Positions 1 through 12,749 of a stretch of DNA of 64,000 bases are shown one piece after another (positions within the stretch are counted from its first letter, which is position 1; every line of letters begins with the position of its first letter). The position numbers and the translations under genes were made by a program. The notes under the pieces were generated by a model. It was not told where the DNA came from, did no database searches, and saw only the letters and a program-made list of their open reading frames with translations. This DNA comes from Phoronis australis. Taxonomy: Eukaryota > Phoronida > Phoronidae. Where the stretch lies: the NCBI GenBank assembly GCA_002633005.1, contig NMRA01000494.1, forward strand, positions 64,001 to 128,000, in the 5' to 3' direction.

Positions 1-332
1 CAAGTGCTACGCATAGAAAACAGAGGAACGTGTGGTTCTCGGCTACGGGCATTTGTGTGAGAGTTTGTCGTCTTTTCCTTCATTTCATGCATTCTGTGCA
101 GTGTGTGAAAGCAACTTTGGCCTACAATGCTTTTCTTATTAACACTTGCCACAATTATATGTGTACATGTAAGTGTGCACTTGTTGCTTTCAAAATGTGG
201 ACGTGTTTGGTTCTTGGGGACATATATGTATGGCTAACATAGGAACAATGATGGCTATTAGAGAGTTTTCTAGTAATTTAGCTATGGAATCTACGTCACC
301 TTTAACCGATTCCAACTGGTTCACCGTTCCAG
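1..332. other. Intron upstream of copy A exon; no gene seen
   Basis: The stretch ends in a splice acceptor (TTCCAG, 327-332) directly before the first visible exon of the DEG/ENaC gene. I found no coding exon here. By analogy with the downstream paralogue, the missing exons (N-terminus, TM1, first extracellular part) should lie to the left of the window. Confidence 0.6.
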
Positions 333-3300
333 AGAGGAGTTGAACATCATGCCACCAGAGTCGCATTTCTCCGGCTAATGGCGGACATCAACGACACACA
401 AAAAGTAATTATGGGCCACCAGAGGGAGCAACTAGTTGTACATTGCACGTATGAAGGTGAAGAGTGCTTAAGCAGGTATATGTAGGTCTGAATCATCAAC
501 TGTTGCGGTGTGCTGTGGGCAACACTTACAGTTATTAAAGGGTTTTGACAGCTGACGCACACTGAAGTAGAGATGAGGCTTTTCTCCCCAAAACAACCAC
601 TTCCCTACAAGAGCTAGAAAAAATCTGACTACAGATGCGGAATGCTCCCATCCCTTGATTTTGTATACCCGGACTTGGCCTCGTAAAAGATGACCACCAC
701 TTTTCCAATGTGCCCCACACAGAGCAAACTCCAATCGTCCAATAATCATGGCATCCCTTAAAAAGTTGAAGTGCTTCGAGGCGTTTACTTTTATGCTAAG
801 TTAGCCATTGAATATCTAATTAAAATTAACACACCATTTTTCCTCGTGAAGCTTGCACTGCATTTGCGCGCATCAATATACGTCGTTGGGTCTTGCGGAT
901 TTTTTGATAAATCTTTAGTATTTATCTTGTATGAGTTGGAAAACAAATTCCATTTCTTGTAATGTCTTAAGCTTCCATTGCTCGTGGTCAGTCATGCATC
1001 TGTTCTCCCGCTAATAATTTCAGTGACTTCCATTCATTTTGGAGTTCTCACCATGGTAACTGTTACACCTTCAACCACGGTTACGAAAACAGGAGCGGAA
1101 TTCACTTCAACTCGCAGACGGGTTCTACATACGGTAAATCGCTTCACTTATACGTAGAAAAGGGTCCCTAGGACTAGTTTCTTGCGAAAATTTTTGAAGA
1201 TCTTGAAAAATCACGTGAGTGGAAAGCGGGTACTTCGTTGTAGTTTGTTAGTTTACTCCTAGGATTATCCCAGCCTATAGAAACAACAAAAGCGGCCACT
1301 GACTGGGTACTATTGGTTGCCGAGATTGAGCTTATGAATTTCGTGGTTAAATTCATCGATTCCGGTTCTATAAGAAAAAAAAATCGCCACCTGTCCAAGC
1401 TATCTCTTTTTCTGTGGAATGCAGACGGTAATTAGATCAAACCGAAGTTGCAAACTTCATGTTAGACTGTGGAACCATGAAAAAATCCTACATGTACGTT
1501 GTCACCCTAAGAGGTCGAAATTGGTCAACTTGACCCGTTTGCGCACAACAGAATTTGCCGGTCTAGATCAAAGGCACCATGTTGCTGTGGTTAAGTAAAT
1601 CGCTTAAGCTCATGATGTCATCGTTCACGAGATAATGAACCCCTCATTAACACAATAGGTGCAACAATGGTACTTTCAAATTTTTGTTTTGAATTTCAAA
1701 TTTTATTTTTGAAAGTTTGTAAACAGCATCGTGAAAAGCACTCGTGATAGGTTTTTGAACTTTGAGCATTGTACTAGGAATGTGCCTTTTACTACTTAAA
1801 ACGTTTGCAATGATATGTTCCTCATTAATTCTGCTTGGTGTTCAACACAAATGGGCCAATTACCAAACCACCAGACAATCGATGGATTTGGAGGTAAGCC
1901 AAATTCGACCGGTGTTCAAAGAAACGGTGAAGTATTGACAGTTAGGTGGAAGTACGTCACGAGCGGAGCAGAATTAACGGCCAAGGCTGGTTGTCATGAG
2001 CATGGCATAGAATGCAACAAGGTATATGTAGACTGGCAAAAATTTCGCAATCTGCATGGCTATGGGTTTGTGTAAGATTCATTCTGGTCAATTTTCTTGT
2101 CGTCAGTAAGAATTGGTAACAGAAATCGATGGTATGTGTGTATCTTTCCTGATGGAAACTTGGCACAGCTAATACGGAAAAGATAACTAAGCAAACTGTT
2201 TGTTTTCGTTATGGCTCTATGACATACATGACATTTACAAGGATAAACTTTCAGTTTGAATCTTAATGCCTCATGTATATTTAAATAAAAGTGTTATCTG
2301 ACACGTGACTCTCACATGGGCGTCCTTTTCACGATTAGTTTCGTAACTTAGGAGCGACTTTTTGACAAAATTCCCTATGACAAGCGGAAGTCACTTCGGT
2401 TAGGTTTATGGAATTAACCCTTATGAAAACGTTGTGTTCTGGGAAAACCATTACGAAGATCTGTACAAATGGTGCCTTTTTCGAGTGGAATCCTAAAGTG
2501 GATGAATAATTTTCCAGCTGAATTCCCGAGCTCTGTCAGACCGGTCTGTCGGTACATGTTAATATAGACAACTATTTTGCCTAACAGGACTCAAACTGGA
2601 GCTGAATTTGGAACAAGACGAGTACATAGACAAGTTATCCGAGGCGGCGGGGGCACGGGTTATCCTACATAAGGCTAACACAATGCCTTTCCCGGACGAC
2701 ATGGGCACCTTCGCACCGCCGGGATATTTGACTTCCATAGCTGCCAGAATGGTATGTGCCGGTAGTAAATTTACTAACGAAATGAAAGGGTGTAAATTTT
2801 CTGCTGGTCTTCAGTAGCGATCAACAGAGGAAAAATATTGCGAGCTGGACAGCCTTGTACTAAAAACACCCACAACGGTATGTACATGTACTCAATCTCG
2901 ACAAAATATTTCCTGTGTATTGTCATATTTCACACAGGTTCGGGGAACGGACTCCTCAAGAAAAGAACAGTTTACATTTTGTAAACCCTGGTGGTAGCCA
3001 TCCACCTGATGTTCCAATACCACTGGGTCATTGATATCCTGCTGAAGTTAGACCTGGCGTGCGTTCAGTAGACGCTAGGACCTACGCTAGGACCTAGCTA
3101 AAACCTAGTCAAAGTCACGTGTTCTAATTTAAAATGCACGGCAATATCTCACGTAATCTCGCGAAGTCTTGCTTTTTAGCGAGGTCCTAGCGTTACTGAA
3201 CGGGAGTCTGTTGTTACACGTGACATTCAAGTTTCATCGCGTCACGCAGAGTCTGCGATTCAGAACACTTTTAATCATGCACCACACATGACTGATTTTT

Positions 3301-6300
3301 GGCAGGATGCTTCTTGTAACGTTTTCTTGTCGTCGGCGAGGACAAGTCTGTAAAGAATAACTTGATGCTTAATTTTTGTGTTTTAGATGAGGATTGACCG
3401 TCTGGCCTATCCATTTGAGGACGAATGTGTTAACTACACACGCGAAGATGCACATAGTCACTCCATATATTCCTTCATGTATGACGTCAACTACACCAAA
3501 GACGTAAGTGATTCCACATAAAAGTAACCCTGGCGATATTTGCACGTGACAAATTTGGTCGAAATTTCCGTTTTGAAAATTAGGCTGTAAATTAAAATTA
3601 AATTTGTTTCCCGAGCACTCTACAAACAATTTGACAAAATAGTTTCAGCTGTAAAAACAAACATTTGCAACAAACTATGATCGTCAAGGCAATGAATAAA
3701 GGCAAAAATAAAATTATTCACCATCAGAACTGAGCAGTTTGGCTACAATTGGAATTTTATTGTTGAATATTTGCGGGATATCTGAAACAGATTGTGAGAC
3801 ACCGGTTTCTAAAGCAGAATGCAACCAATTAAAATAGAGAACGTAAACCTACATTTCCTGTCAACAGATGGCGATGAAGATGTATTATTTACAATTTTTT
3901 CTATTGTTATCACTGCCATATTGTTGTCGTGAACCACTGAATGTCACTGTCCTTGCATAAGTCGATTCCTTGCCATATCAATAGATAAAGCTCAGAGAAA
4001 AACTTATGAATGGCATTTCAAAAACTTTTAGGCTTGCCTCAAAACATGTCTTCAAGCCAAGATCATCGAGAAGTGCGACTGCGCAGACTCTGAACTTCCT
4101 TTTAACGCCACCTACTTCACTGAAATTCACGTGGACAGAGGGCACCACGGCGGAGATGTCAATGCGTGTACTAGCGATTCAAAGAGTGAGTTAGCACACA
4201 GCGTGACTCATTAACCTCTCGTAGTGCTTCTTAGGAGAAACGTCAAAGAGAAGACCTATCTGAAGTCAGTCATATTATACCGGAAATAATTTAATGTCAG
4301 TATAGAAGTACACGGTATCTTCTTCTTCTTCTTCCAAAAATCAACAAACGATCGTGGTATCGATCCTTACTTGTTGGCTCATTGTTAGTATAAAACGTAG
4401 ATGCACGTAACTGAAAAATAACGATAAAACGAAGTGCTGGTCAATGCCAAGATAAAAAAGGTCTTAATGATTACTGTGTAAGATTGATGTTCAAGATGTG
4501 ACTTGTGAATATTTTTATTGTTTCTGATGAGATGGCGAATTGTGGGAGTCTATAGCACGACTTTTTTCTTTGTTATATGTAAAACGTCTTCGTGTAAGAA
4601 CATCTATCACCGAACATTCATATCGAACGTCAGTTATACTTCAGTGCTCCTCCTATAGACCTAAGACACTAGCTTGAATTTGTGACGAGAAAACCTCTAC
4701 TCATGGAACTGAAATGGTTAATTCTACTGCATGAACTATGAATTCTATATCATGAATCAACATTTCAACTTCATCGACCAATGACGTCATTGGCTGCCAA
4801 TTTGCTAGGTTAAGCTAGTAAGACCTCGAGCTTACTCGCGGAAAACAAGCCTTTTACTCGGGTGAAATGTGCTTAAAAAGCTTGGTCAACGGCACGGAAC
4901 ACAGAGCTGTGGGCTGAAAAACGTCGGGCACACGACGACAAGGCATTTGTGAGGCATTGTTTTAATCTCCATGGTAGGTTTGAATTTCTTCCCATCAGTC
5001 AAGATTCGAGCATCGGCGACCAATCCTTTCAGTAGCAACCATTTTGCTAGTGTACTCGAGTAAGCTTCACAGGGCATATGCAAAGCCCGCTCAAACCACT
5101 TGCTTGATTCTTAGTGGTCTTGTGTGGTCTCCTCAAACTCATAAAAACTTGCCCACCTCCATTGAGCAGTATCAACCAGACTACTTTTAACCTGCCAGTA
5201 CGATAACCTACACGTATTCATTGTTTGGATTTCAGTATTGCGAGTAATAAGATTCAATCTAGGATTTCCGAGAAATAACTTTGCGGCATAATTCGGATTT
5301 ATAAGGACCCAACAGAGGTTCTTTCGGGATTGTTTCGCTTGTCTTAGTCACAAATATGGGAAAGATTGCAGTATTTCTGTCAACTCGTTACTTTAAAATG
5401 ACTGCTTCCGTTGCCTGACTTTTCCTACAGTAGCCGAACTAATGCCAATGTGCAGCCTTCTTCTCAAGACACATAAAACATGAGGGCGTTGCGAGCACAG
5501 TTCAATTTTCAGAAGCAAATTGCACCATATTTTTTCCGAAAGACTCTTGAGGTTCTTGTCATTTATTTTGGTAAAGGGACTCTACTCTGTGGGGTTTGAC
5601 AAACATTGTCAATCCAAGACTTCCTGTTGGTGGTGGTACAAACACTTGTCAAGGCAATGACTTTGTCAGACCAGTTTGTCAGGGTTATTAAACTATTTTG
5701 TATTTACGTTAGGCAGCAAATATCCGTATGAAGGAAGTGACTCTTTAAGGGGCATCTTTTGAATCAACTTGACGAGAAAATATTTTGTTCTTATCAGCGA
5801 AGTCAGCTGTCAAACTGAGGAAGCCCTTTGAGTGCATGCGAATATAGTTACAAATATCGTGTGTTGACATCTCACATTATATGTTCGTCCATGTGAGTGA
5901 ATGACGTGTGTTGAAGTTACGGTATCGAGTAAAATGATGCTCCTGTTTCAGTTGCTTGCCTGGAGGATGTTGAGCACAAGTATAAGCACGGCGAGTTGAA
6001 CTGTGACTACTGTCCTATAGCCTGCGTGTGAGTAGATTGAATAGTCAATAGCGAATCGCTCGAAAGGTGAACTTCAATCACATGACCGATTCCTCAGCGT
6101 CAGTTACCTTTAATACGTTAATCATATTATTGGTTTAAAAGTCGGAGCCGTCATAGAGAACCAAATAGATATCTTAATCGGTTGACCAGGGATGAAGAGG
6201 TGGGGTCAATCAAGTGCACCGATTGGGTTTGCTTCATCAGTTGAAAGGATACAAAAATGAGTTGCGAAAACGGATTTTTTGCATAGGCCGTCTGCGTCAC

Positions 6301-8799
6301 CTCATTGCTGTCTATCTGTAATGATTCCTCAATGTGGTCTAAAAATGTCAACAGTTGCTTGGACCAATGGATATCAAGCACCTGTTTATTATAGTTTCTT
6401 TCCATTCCAGTGATATATTTTACCCAGAGAAGGTCAGTCTTGCCCAGTGGCCATCTAAAAATCATCAGGTGAGATTTACTGTCTGCTCGCTTTATCGTGG
6501 ACCGAGACATGGTGAAGTTAAAATCGGGACTCCGCTGAATTTCTTGTAACTTCTGTGTCTACCCTTGAACGATTGGTTGTTTTAAACTGTAGGTGAACCG
6601 GAATGGATCATCGTAGATATTAAAACAACACAGTGTAGTCGCGAGGGTACGTTTGTTGTTTTTAAAATTCATTCACTGCATATCTAGCCATGTCATCAAG
6701 CGTCACATAGATGCATTGAGTGCAAATGATGTCAGAAAATTTCAAATAAAGCTTAACGAGAAAATATTGCGTTTACTATCGAAAACGCATTTTTAGATTA
6801 TTGTTGGATGGGATGAAGTTCTTATCTTAAAGTTACGGTGTATTAATGTAGCTTTGACCAGAGCTTCAAAACAACACAATTCGGTGTGGGTTACTTGATT
6901 CATTAGCATTTGACGATTGGGGTCTCATACTGCCATCAAAGCATTTGCTTGCGACCGCCGGGATTGCATGTTCCGATTTCGCGCGGTGGATGATCTCAGA
7001 AGATTGTTGATAATGACCTTTTAAGACTTCTTGGAGAACCAATATCGTGGAAAGTGACTCTCCTTTTACAAATGAAGCGTCAATATACCCGATTAGTCAC
7101 ATATCGACGTGATGAATTAAAGGTTCCATGACTTCATATAGACACCCAAACTCTTTGTGTTACTCAGAACAAACGTGCAGGCAGACAGTAAAGAAGAAAG
7201 CAAGACGATATTGCTCCAAAGGCATTCTTTGGTGAAAACAGACGATCACGTGTTTCGCTAGACATAGCTATCTCACGGAGACTTTGTGTTCCTGCAAATC
7301 TTTCCATAATCGAGTTGTGGTTCTTGACTGTGATATACCTCTCCTCTTTTAGGCTACGTTGTACTCGAGCCTAGCGGCCGAAGGAGCGCACCTCGACAAG
7401 CTAGTCAACGGGGTTAACAAGTCGACTGCAAGTCCAAGGTTTGCAACCTACGATATTAATTCTTGTGAAATATTAGTGTCTTGAAATTTTGTTTTGACTG
7501 TGTACATAATGTTATGGCCGCCTATTTGAAGGATTTTTGTTTTCACATTTACAGGCTGACAGTGAATACAACTGCACTTTGTTTAGCGTAGATGATGTTC
7601 AAAGAGCATTGCCGTATACATGTAGTTCCTGCTATACATTAGCGGAGTTAGGAGCATGCAAATACATCTTTAACAATTCAACCATTCTGACAACCACAAT
7701 CCTGCAATTAATTGTGAATCTGAACTCCCCTTTTTAGGACCGCCGTCATGCACAAGTTATAGCAAATTTCACTCATTTTTGTCCTTGAGTGGAACATTTT
7801 CAGAATCGGAGATGAAGCCGGTTGGTAGAACGAGACAAAAATGTGCTTTTTCAAAAAAATATCGAGAATGTATTCTTAGCGGCACTTTCGAAGGTGCGCA
7901 GATTCGGAAATTCCAGGTAGCTAAAAATTGTCTTTATTGTTGATGGTAACTCAAAAAACGAACCCACAATATTTCGTATAGAGTTCCTGAATCAATTACT
8001 CTTTGAAAGAGCAAAAGTCAACACAATCTAACTCGTGTGATTAAAACTGTATACTGATCATTCACAAATTGAAGTTCACGTGTAAGTATACAAAATTTGA
8101 GACAAAATAAAATGACTTTATGTGGGATTAATGTTCATGTTTTCCGATTATTCTGTGTCATCGTATAACTGTATCCTCGTTGCTTTTACGTTTTAGTGAC
8201 AATTTGTTGAAAGTGGAAGTTTTCTTCGAACAGCTCAACTATGAACATATTTATCAAGTGGACGGTTTCACGGTAAGTAGCCTTCTAATCTCATATAGTG
8301 TGTGGGAGTATTAGACCCATGCATCCCAGGGGCGGATCCAGGATTTTGATTTAGGGGGCAGGGCAGAGTATTAGACAGGATTTGCCCGACAGACATTCGT
8401 ACTCTCGAACTGCCAAATGGAATCTGGGAGAATTTTGGAGGGGGGCATGGCCCCCTTGGCCCCCTCTAAATCCGCCACTGCATCCATGTCCGAAATAATG
8501 CGGGTTTTTCAAAACTTCAAATGGTTCACATACTGTATTTTCGCTTTCACATAATCTGTTCTCGACTTCGGGTGGGGTCGGATCTTTTTACTGTATTTGC
8601 TGATTGATCGGCCACTCACAATTTCTCTCCTTCACAGTGGTCCGACCTGTTAGCTGCGCTAGGTGGCGTCATCGGCCTATTTCTTGGTTTATCGGTTGTC
8701 GCCATCTTTGAATTCTTCGAGCTTGGAGTCATCATGATCGCACACTGTTGGAGGTCACGGACGAACCAGATATTATCTGTATCACCAAAAGCTCACTAA
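333..8799 (+). CDS. DEG/ENaC-family sodium channel subunit, copy A (5' partial)
   Basis: Plasma-membrane cation channel subunit of the amiloride-sensitive DEG/ENaC/ASIC/FaNaC superfamily; members are trimers with two membrane helices and a large cysteine-rich ectodomain. Ten coding exons are visible: 333-475, 1024-1133, 2588-2751, 3387-3503, 4032-4185, 5952-6027, 6411-6468, 7353-7438, 8197-8272 and 8638-8799 (TAA stop). They join in phase into 381 residues. Landmarks in order: GHQREQLVVHCTYEGEEC; HSFWSSHHGNCYTFN, a family hallmark; LNLEQDEYID; MPFPDDMGTF; CLKTCLQAKIIEKCDC; YPEKVSLAQWPS; and TM2 with GVIGLFLGLSV, whose G-L-S is the selectivity-filter tripeptide (family G/S-x-S). Donors are GT throughout; exon 4185 ends before GTGAGT, exon 7438 before the weaker GTTTGC. 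No stop or frameshift is seen, so this is probably a working gene whose first exons lie outside the window. The ligand is unknown: family members respond to protons, peptides, stretch or nothing. Confidence 0.93.
3061..3206. mobile_element. 146-bp MITE, copy 1 (GCGTTCAGTA ends)
   Basis: A short non-coding element with inverted ends: GTTCAGTAgACGCTAGGACC at the left and its near complement, from GGTCCTAGCG to TTACTGAACGGG, at the right. It lies in the intron after exon 2588-2751 of copy A. A second copy of exactly the same length, with only a few differences, lies at 62613-62758. It has no ORF, so it is a non-autonomous DNA transposon. The superfamily is not assigned because no target-site duplication is convincing. 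Confidence 0.75.
8327..8480. mobile_element. hAT-like MITE (CAGgGGCGGAT ends)
   Basis: This 154-bp element sits in the last intron of copy A. It starts CAGGGGCGGATCCAGGAT and ends AAATCCGCCACTG, an imperfect inverted repeat. Internally it has a G-rich run and a matching C-rich run (GGGGGCATGGCCCCC). CAGNGGCGG termini are typical of hAT-type non-autonomous elements. The flanks share only CATCC, so the target-site duplication is imperfect. Confidence 0.65.
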
Positions 8800-11700
8800 A
8801 AGTAGGTGTTTGAAGAGAACAAACTTTAAAAAATGAATGTTGTTAGAAAATGATCACAGAATGAACACAGCATGCCCCACGAGAAGTTAAAGCTTTCCTG
8901 GGAGTGCCTTGCTAAAATACTCGCAGTTGCACTGAATAGGTATACGGTGTGCTTCCAAAAGCAGACGTAGTCGTCCAAATCCTGCGACGTTTGTCGTGTT
9001 CATATGTTGATGAACGATGTGCCCAATATCTGTACAGCTAGTCAATTTGTGTCGGAAGTGATCACCGTATTAATGTATTCCGTTCGCAACCCAAAGACTC
9101 TAGCTCAATACCGGCCACAGATCTTCATTTGTGGCAAATTTATTTAGGCCCCTACTATGAACGTGTTAGCTAAGACCAGCCAGAGTTCCATTCTGAGTAC
9201 CATAAACGCTAGTATGCATACACGTTCCGTCTTAAATCATTGGTGAATCTACGATTTCGGGGGCGGCGAATTTATTTGACCAATAGCGGCATTTTAAAAA
9301 TAGTGATAGCGACATATTTTCAGTTTTGCCTCCTGTTAGGGGATTATACCCCCCCCCCGAATCGCTCTTCTGTGGTTCTGCTGCTGATCGCGTATCAAAG
9401 TTAGGGTTTTTTCGTAATTTAAACCTGATAAATACCCGTCTTACCGCAAAGAAGCTAACATTTGATCATTTGGTAAAGACCATATACTAGTATACAAACT
9501 TTTAAGTTGGTCTGAACTTAATACTCCATACTGAGATAAGAAATTATTCGTGAGACCCTATGGTCAACGTATAAAATGACCAATTGTGTCAACTTACAAG
9601 TCAACTTTTTAATTTATGTATTTGTGTATAATAATTGTATATAGATTTCTTTGTATTTACTTAACCCAGATACAATGCCTCTTGGCGCTTTCTATGTATG
9701 TATATTTATTCTTACTGAATATTTCATAATATACATTTAAACATTTTTACAAGTCAACTATTCATCTGATAAAGCTAGATCTCGAGCAATAATGAATTGT
9801 CAGTTCTCTCAATGACCTGAAATCGCCTCTCTTTTGACTGAGAAACATATTGAAACCAGTTTCATAACTGCAAGAGTCTAAATAAAAGCTCGTTTTTGTG
9901 ATGCAAGGCGGGTTTAATTCCTCTTTGGGCTGGGGTTTGTATTGATGTGTTTGTCTTCAAATCTTTCGTTGTTTGATTGCATCTTATTTTAGGTAACGTT
10001 TACATGTTGTTGAATATTTTGATTTCACTACACTCGGAATGTTTTGTTTGTTTTACTGGTTTGTTGTATTTTTTACTTTGTACTTGACACGGAGAATGGA
10101 GTGTGTATTTGTGGTAAAATATTTCAGATTAATAAAAAGCTTTTTGATAAGAAAATGTGTCTAATTTTACAGACGTGTTAAGTTTTATCTAACATTTAGC
10201 ATTTTCCCGTTTTCAGATATTTTATTCATAACGTGCACATTACAACTATTTTGATGGTAATCGCAACTGCTCCCTTTATCGTTTACCTATTAAGTTTTTT
10301 CGCCAAATTAGAAATAAAGGTTGAAAAACACTCTTGTGTCGTTTTTGTTTTCCACTTCTTACTTCTGTATAGTTTTATAAGACAGTTAATATGTTTCTGC
10401 GCGTCCTAAGTTGAACACAGAGGTTGGTGTGGGGAAATACAGAAAGGACGTACATGTATACCTTGACCTATTTCCACAAAACTTCGTGTAGTTTGTTGGC
10501 CAGAATCAACCAAATGTGTAGTTATAAAATTAGTGTAATGGTGGGGGTAAGTGTAAGAGAAGCGTTGCAAACGTTTAAATGATTTCTATCACAACATTTC
10601 CAAAACTGCACGTGCATTCGGTTGTGCGAAACAGTCCCAAATAGGGACTCAACTTAGTATCCTTAATTTGTGGCCTTGTGAAAACACTGATTGTCAGTGG
10701 GGTCACTTTTTAGTTATAGGAAAATATCACTGGTCAAAGAGAAGCTCGTAATAAAGATGAAATTATATAAAATATTGCATCTGTCAGCCGCTAGAACGAA
10801 ACAGATATGCAAACGATTTGGGGAACTTAGTTGAGTCCCTGGGACTGTTTCATGAAACCGGGCACTGAACGTCATCTGCGTATATGTCGAACTTCAGTCT
10901 TACAGCCAATGAGTTGTCACGTGACCTACTTTCGCATATGATCAGATAGGTAGCAACAACAGTTCTTGATTTTGGGATTAAAATCCCACGGCAGGCCAGC
11001 TTCAACGTCTGGTCCACAAGATGTACAAAACCTGAAAATTTTTATCAGTATACTGGGTCAAAGACTTTGCACAAAGTCAATTTTCCCATCTTTTACCAAT
11101 ATACCGGAAGTGCAGCCGGCTCCCAAAAATATACCCAAAGTCACCAGTTGTCGGTGATTACTACGAGCTGAGAGACAGATCATTCAGATTACCAAAACTC
11201 TCCAAATTACAGAAATCAGGTGAAAAGTGGGTGTCAAGCAGCCAGATTTTTACAAATGCAAAGTGCCTGAAGGGTACCTATATTTCCTAAAATTCAACTA
11301 GTTCCCGCTTGCATGCAGTAAACGTTTAAGATTACACGACTAAGCAAAAAGTGGATCAAGGGGTCAACAGCTGGCAATCTTTCTCTCAGATTCAAAACTA
11401 AAGCAAATGCTTCGTCACCATGATCACATACAACAGAACTTAAAATGCCCAGCCAATTCAGTAGGTGCCAATTTTTAATTAAATTATTGCAGACAAATTC
11501 AACCAGTTGGCTTCAAAAACTATTGAGCGTCACTTTAATACGAGTTGAAAGTACGAAGATATCCGAAGTTTGTTTCTGGAAGCTGTACATGATTTCTAGG
11601 CAAAGGTTGACGTAGTGCCCAAAGTTAAATAAATGCATGCATGTGTCCGTACGATTTAAGAGAAATAATCACGAGACCCAGTTAATAACATATTGGTAAA

Positions 11701-12741
11701 AGTTACAAATCAAATTCTACAGACTTTGTACATTCGGAAAATAATACTTTTAATTAATATCGATGACGTCATAAATAACCTCAAATGCATGGATCCGGCA
11801 GTGCTGTCCACTTAAGTTACAAGTCCCACCTTGCGTAATGTTTGTTTTGGTTACACATATCTTCCATAACAACATTTCAATGTAAGTGGCAATGCGTACT
11901 GGTCAGATCAGCTTGTACGATCTACTGAAAATATTACAGGATGGCATTTTGTAAAGCACAAAGGAGTATTGACATACATTATTAATATTTTGAAAGCGTG
12001 AGTAGTCAGTCAAAGTTCACTCTGTTACCCCTCAAGTCGTGTTCACACTACAAGTTACCATAGGACGGACCCAAGGACCCAGAGAAAATGCCTTTTCGTT
12101 ATGGCCTTGTCACACGCACAAATCACGACAAATAACTGTTTTAACAAATTATTGCCCGTGCTCATACGCTCACCGATTTTCATTGATGAATGACAATGGG
12201 AGAGCGACAGTGGCCCTCGGCCCGCTAAGACTGTACAGGTAAACACACATTGTAGCTAATATGTGAATCAAACTATTGGTCATATAAACACATTTCATTC
12301 TATTGACCGTGTCCACAACTGTTTGTTGTGCGCAATTAGTGTAAACAAAGGCATGTGCGCGCACTCAATTCTAGTTACCGTAAGATGTGAATAGTAAAAT
12401 AACATTCCAAGCCAATTAATCGAAGCCAAAGTATTCACACCCCTAAATAAAGGCAAACCAAGGACGATGCCTGCTTTTGTGGTTCTTTAGACGTATTGAG
12501 AGTATATTGACCTACGCGTCACAATGAAGCCATTCGTCTCAAGTTACCAGTCAGGATGACTTGTGAGTTTTAATTTAGAGCGTGTAGATCTATGCTAAAA
12601 CGGATATTTGCTTTATGCGAATGTGGCGGAAAAGTCGATTCAGATTGCGCGAAACTATTCTTTTGTCATGACTAATTAAACTTTCACTTGCTGTAACAGG
12701 AAAGACAAAACTTTTAATGAAATACAAAATCGTGAGTAGAA
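8800..12741. other. Intergenic spacer between the two channel genes
   Basis: It contains the 3' UTR of copy A, with candidate poly(A) signals AATAAA at 9881-9886 and 10131-10136, a MITE at 10628-10851, and the presumed promoter and 5' UTR of copy B. No other coding region is supported; the open frames around 11-12.4 kb have no splice context or recognisable motif. Confidence 0.6.
10628..10851. mobile_element. 224-bp MITE with GAAACAGTCCC inverted ends, copy 1
   Basis: The left end GAAACAGTCCCAAATAGGG, followed by ACTCAACTTAGT, is mirrored at the right end by ACTTAGTTGAGTCCC and GGGACTGTTTC. The interior is AT-rich and non-coding. A second, inverted copy lies at 19689-20085 in intron 2 of copy B. 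Non-autonomous DNA transposon, superfamily unknown. Confidence 0.7.
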
Positions 12742-12749
12742 ATGGATAA
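12717..12749 (+). promoter_or_regulatory. Short upstream ORF overlapping the copy B start codon
   Basis: An ATG at 12717 opens a ten-codon frame ending at TAA 12747-12749. It overlaps the channel start at 12742 in another frame. Its context is weak (T at -3, A at +4), while the main ATG has G at -3 and G at +4, so leaky scanning would favour the channel. It matters only if the 5' UTR includes it. TAACAG at 12694-12699 could be a 5' UTR splice acceptor that would keep it in the transcript. Confidence 0.3.

Noticed and set aside
6151-6510. 119-codon minus-strand frame across a channel exon
   Set aside because: It overlaps the clearly coding plus-strand exon 6411-6468 and shows no recognisable motif or splice sites.
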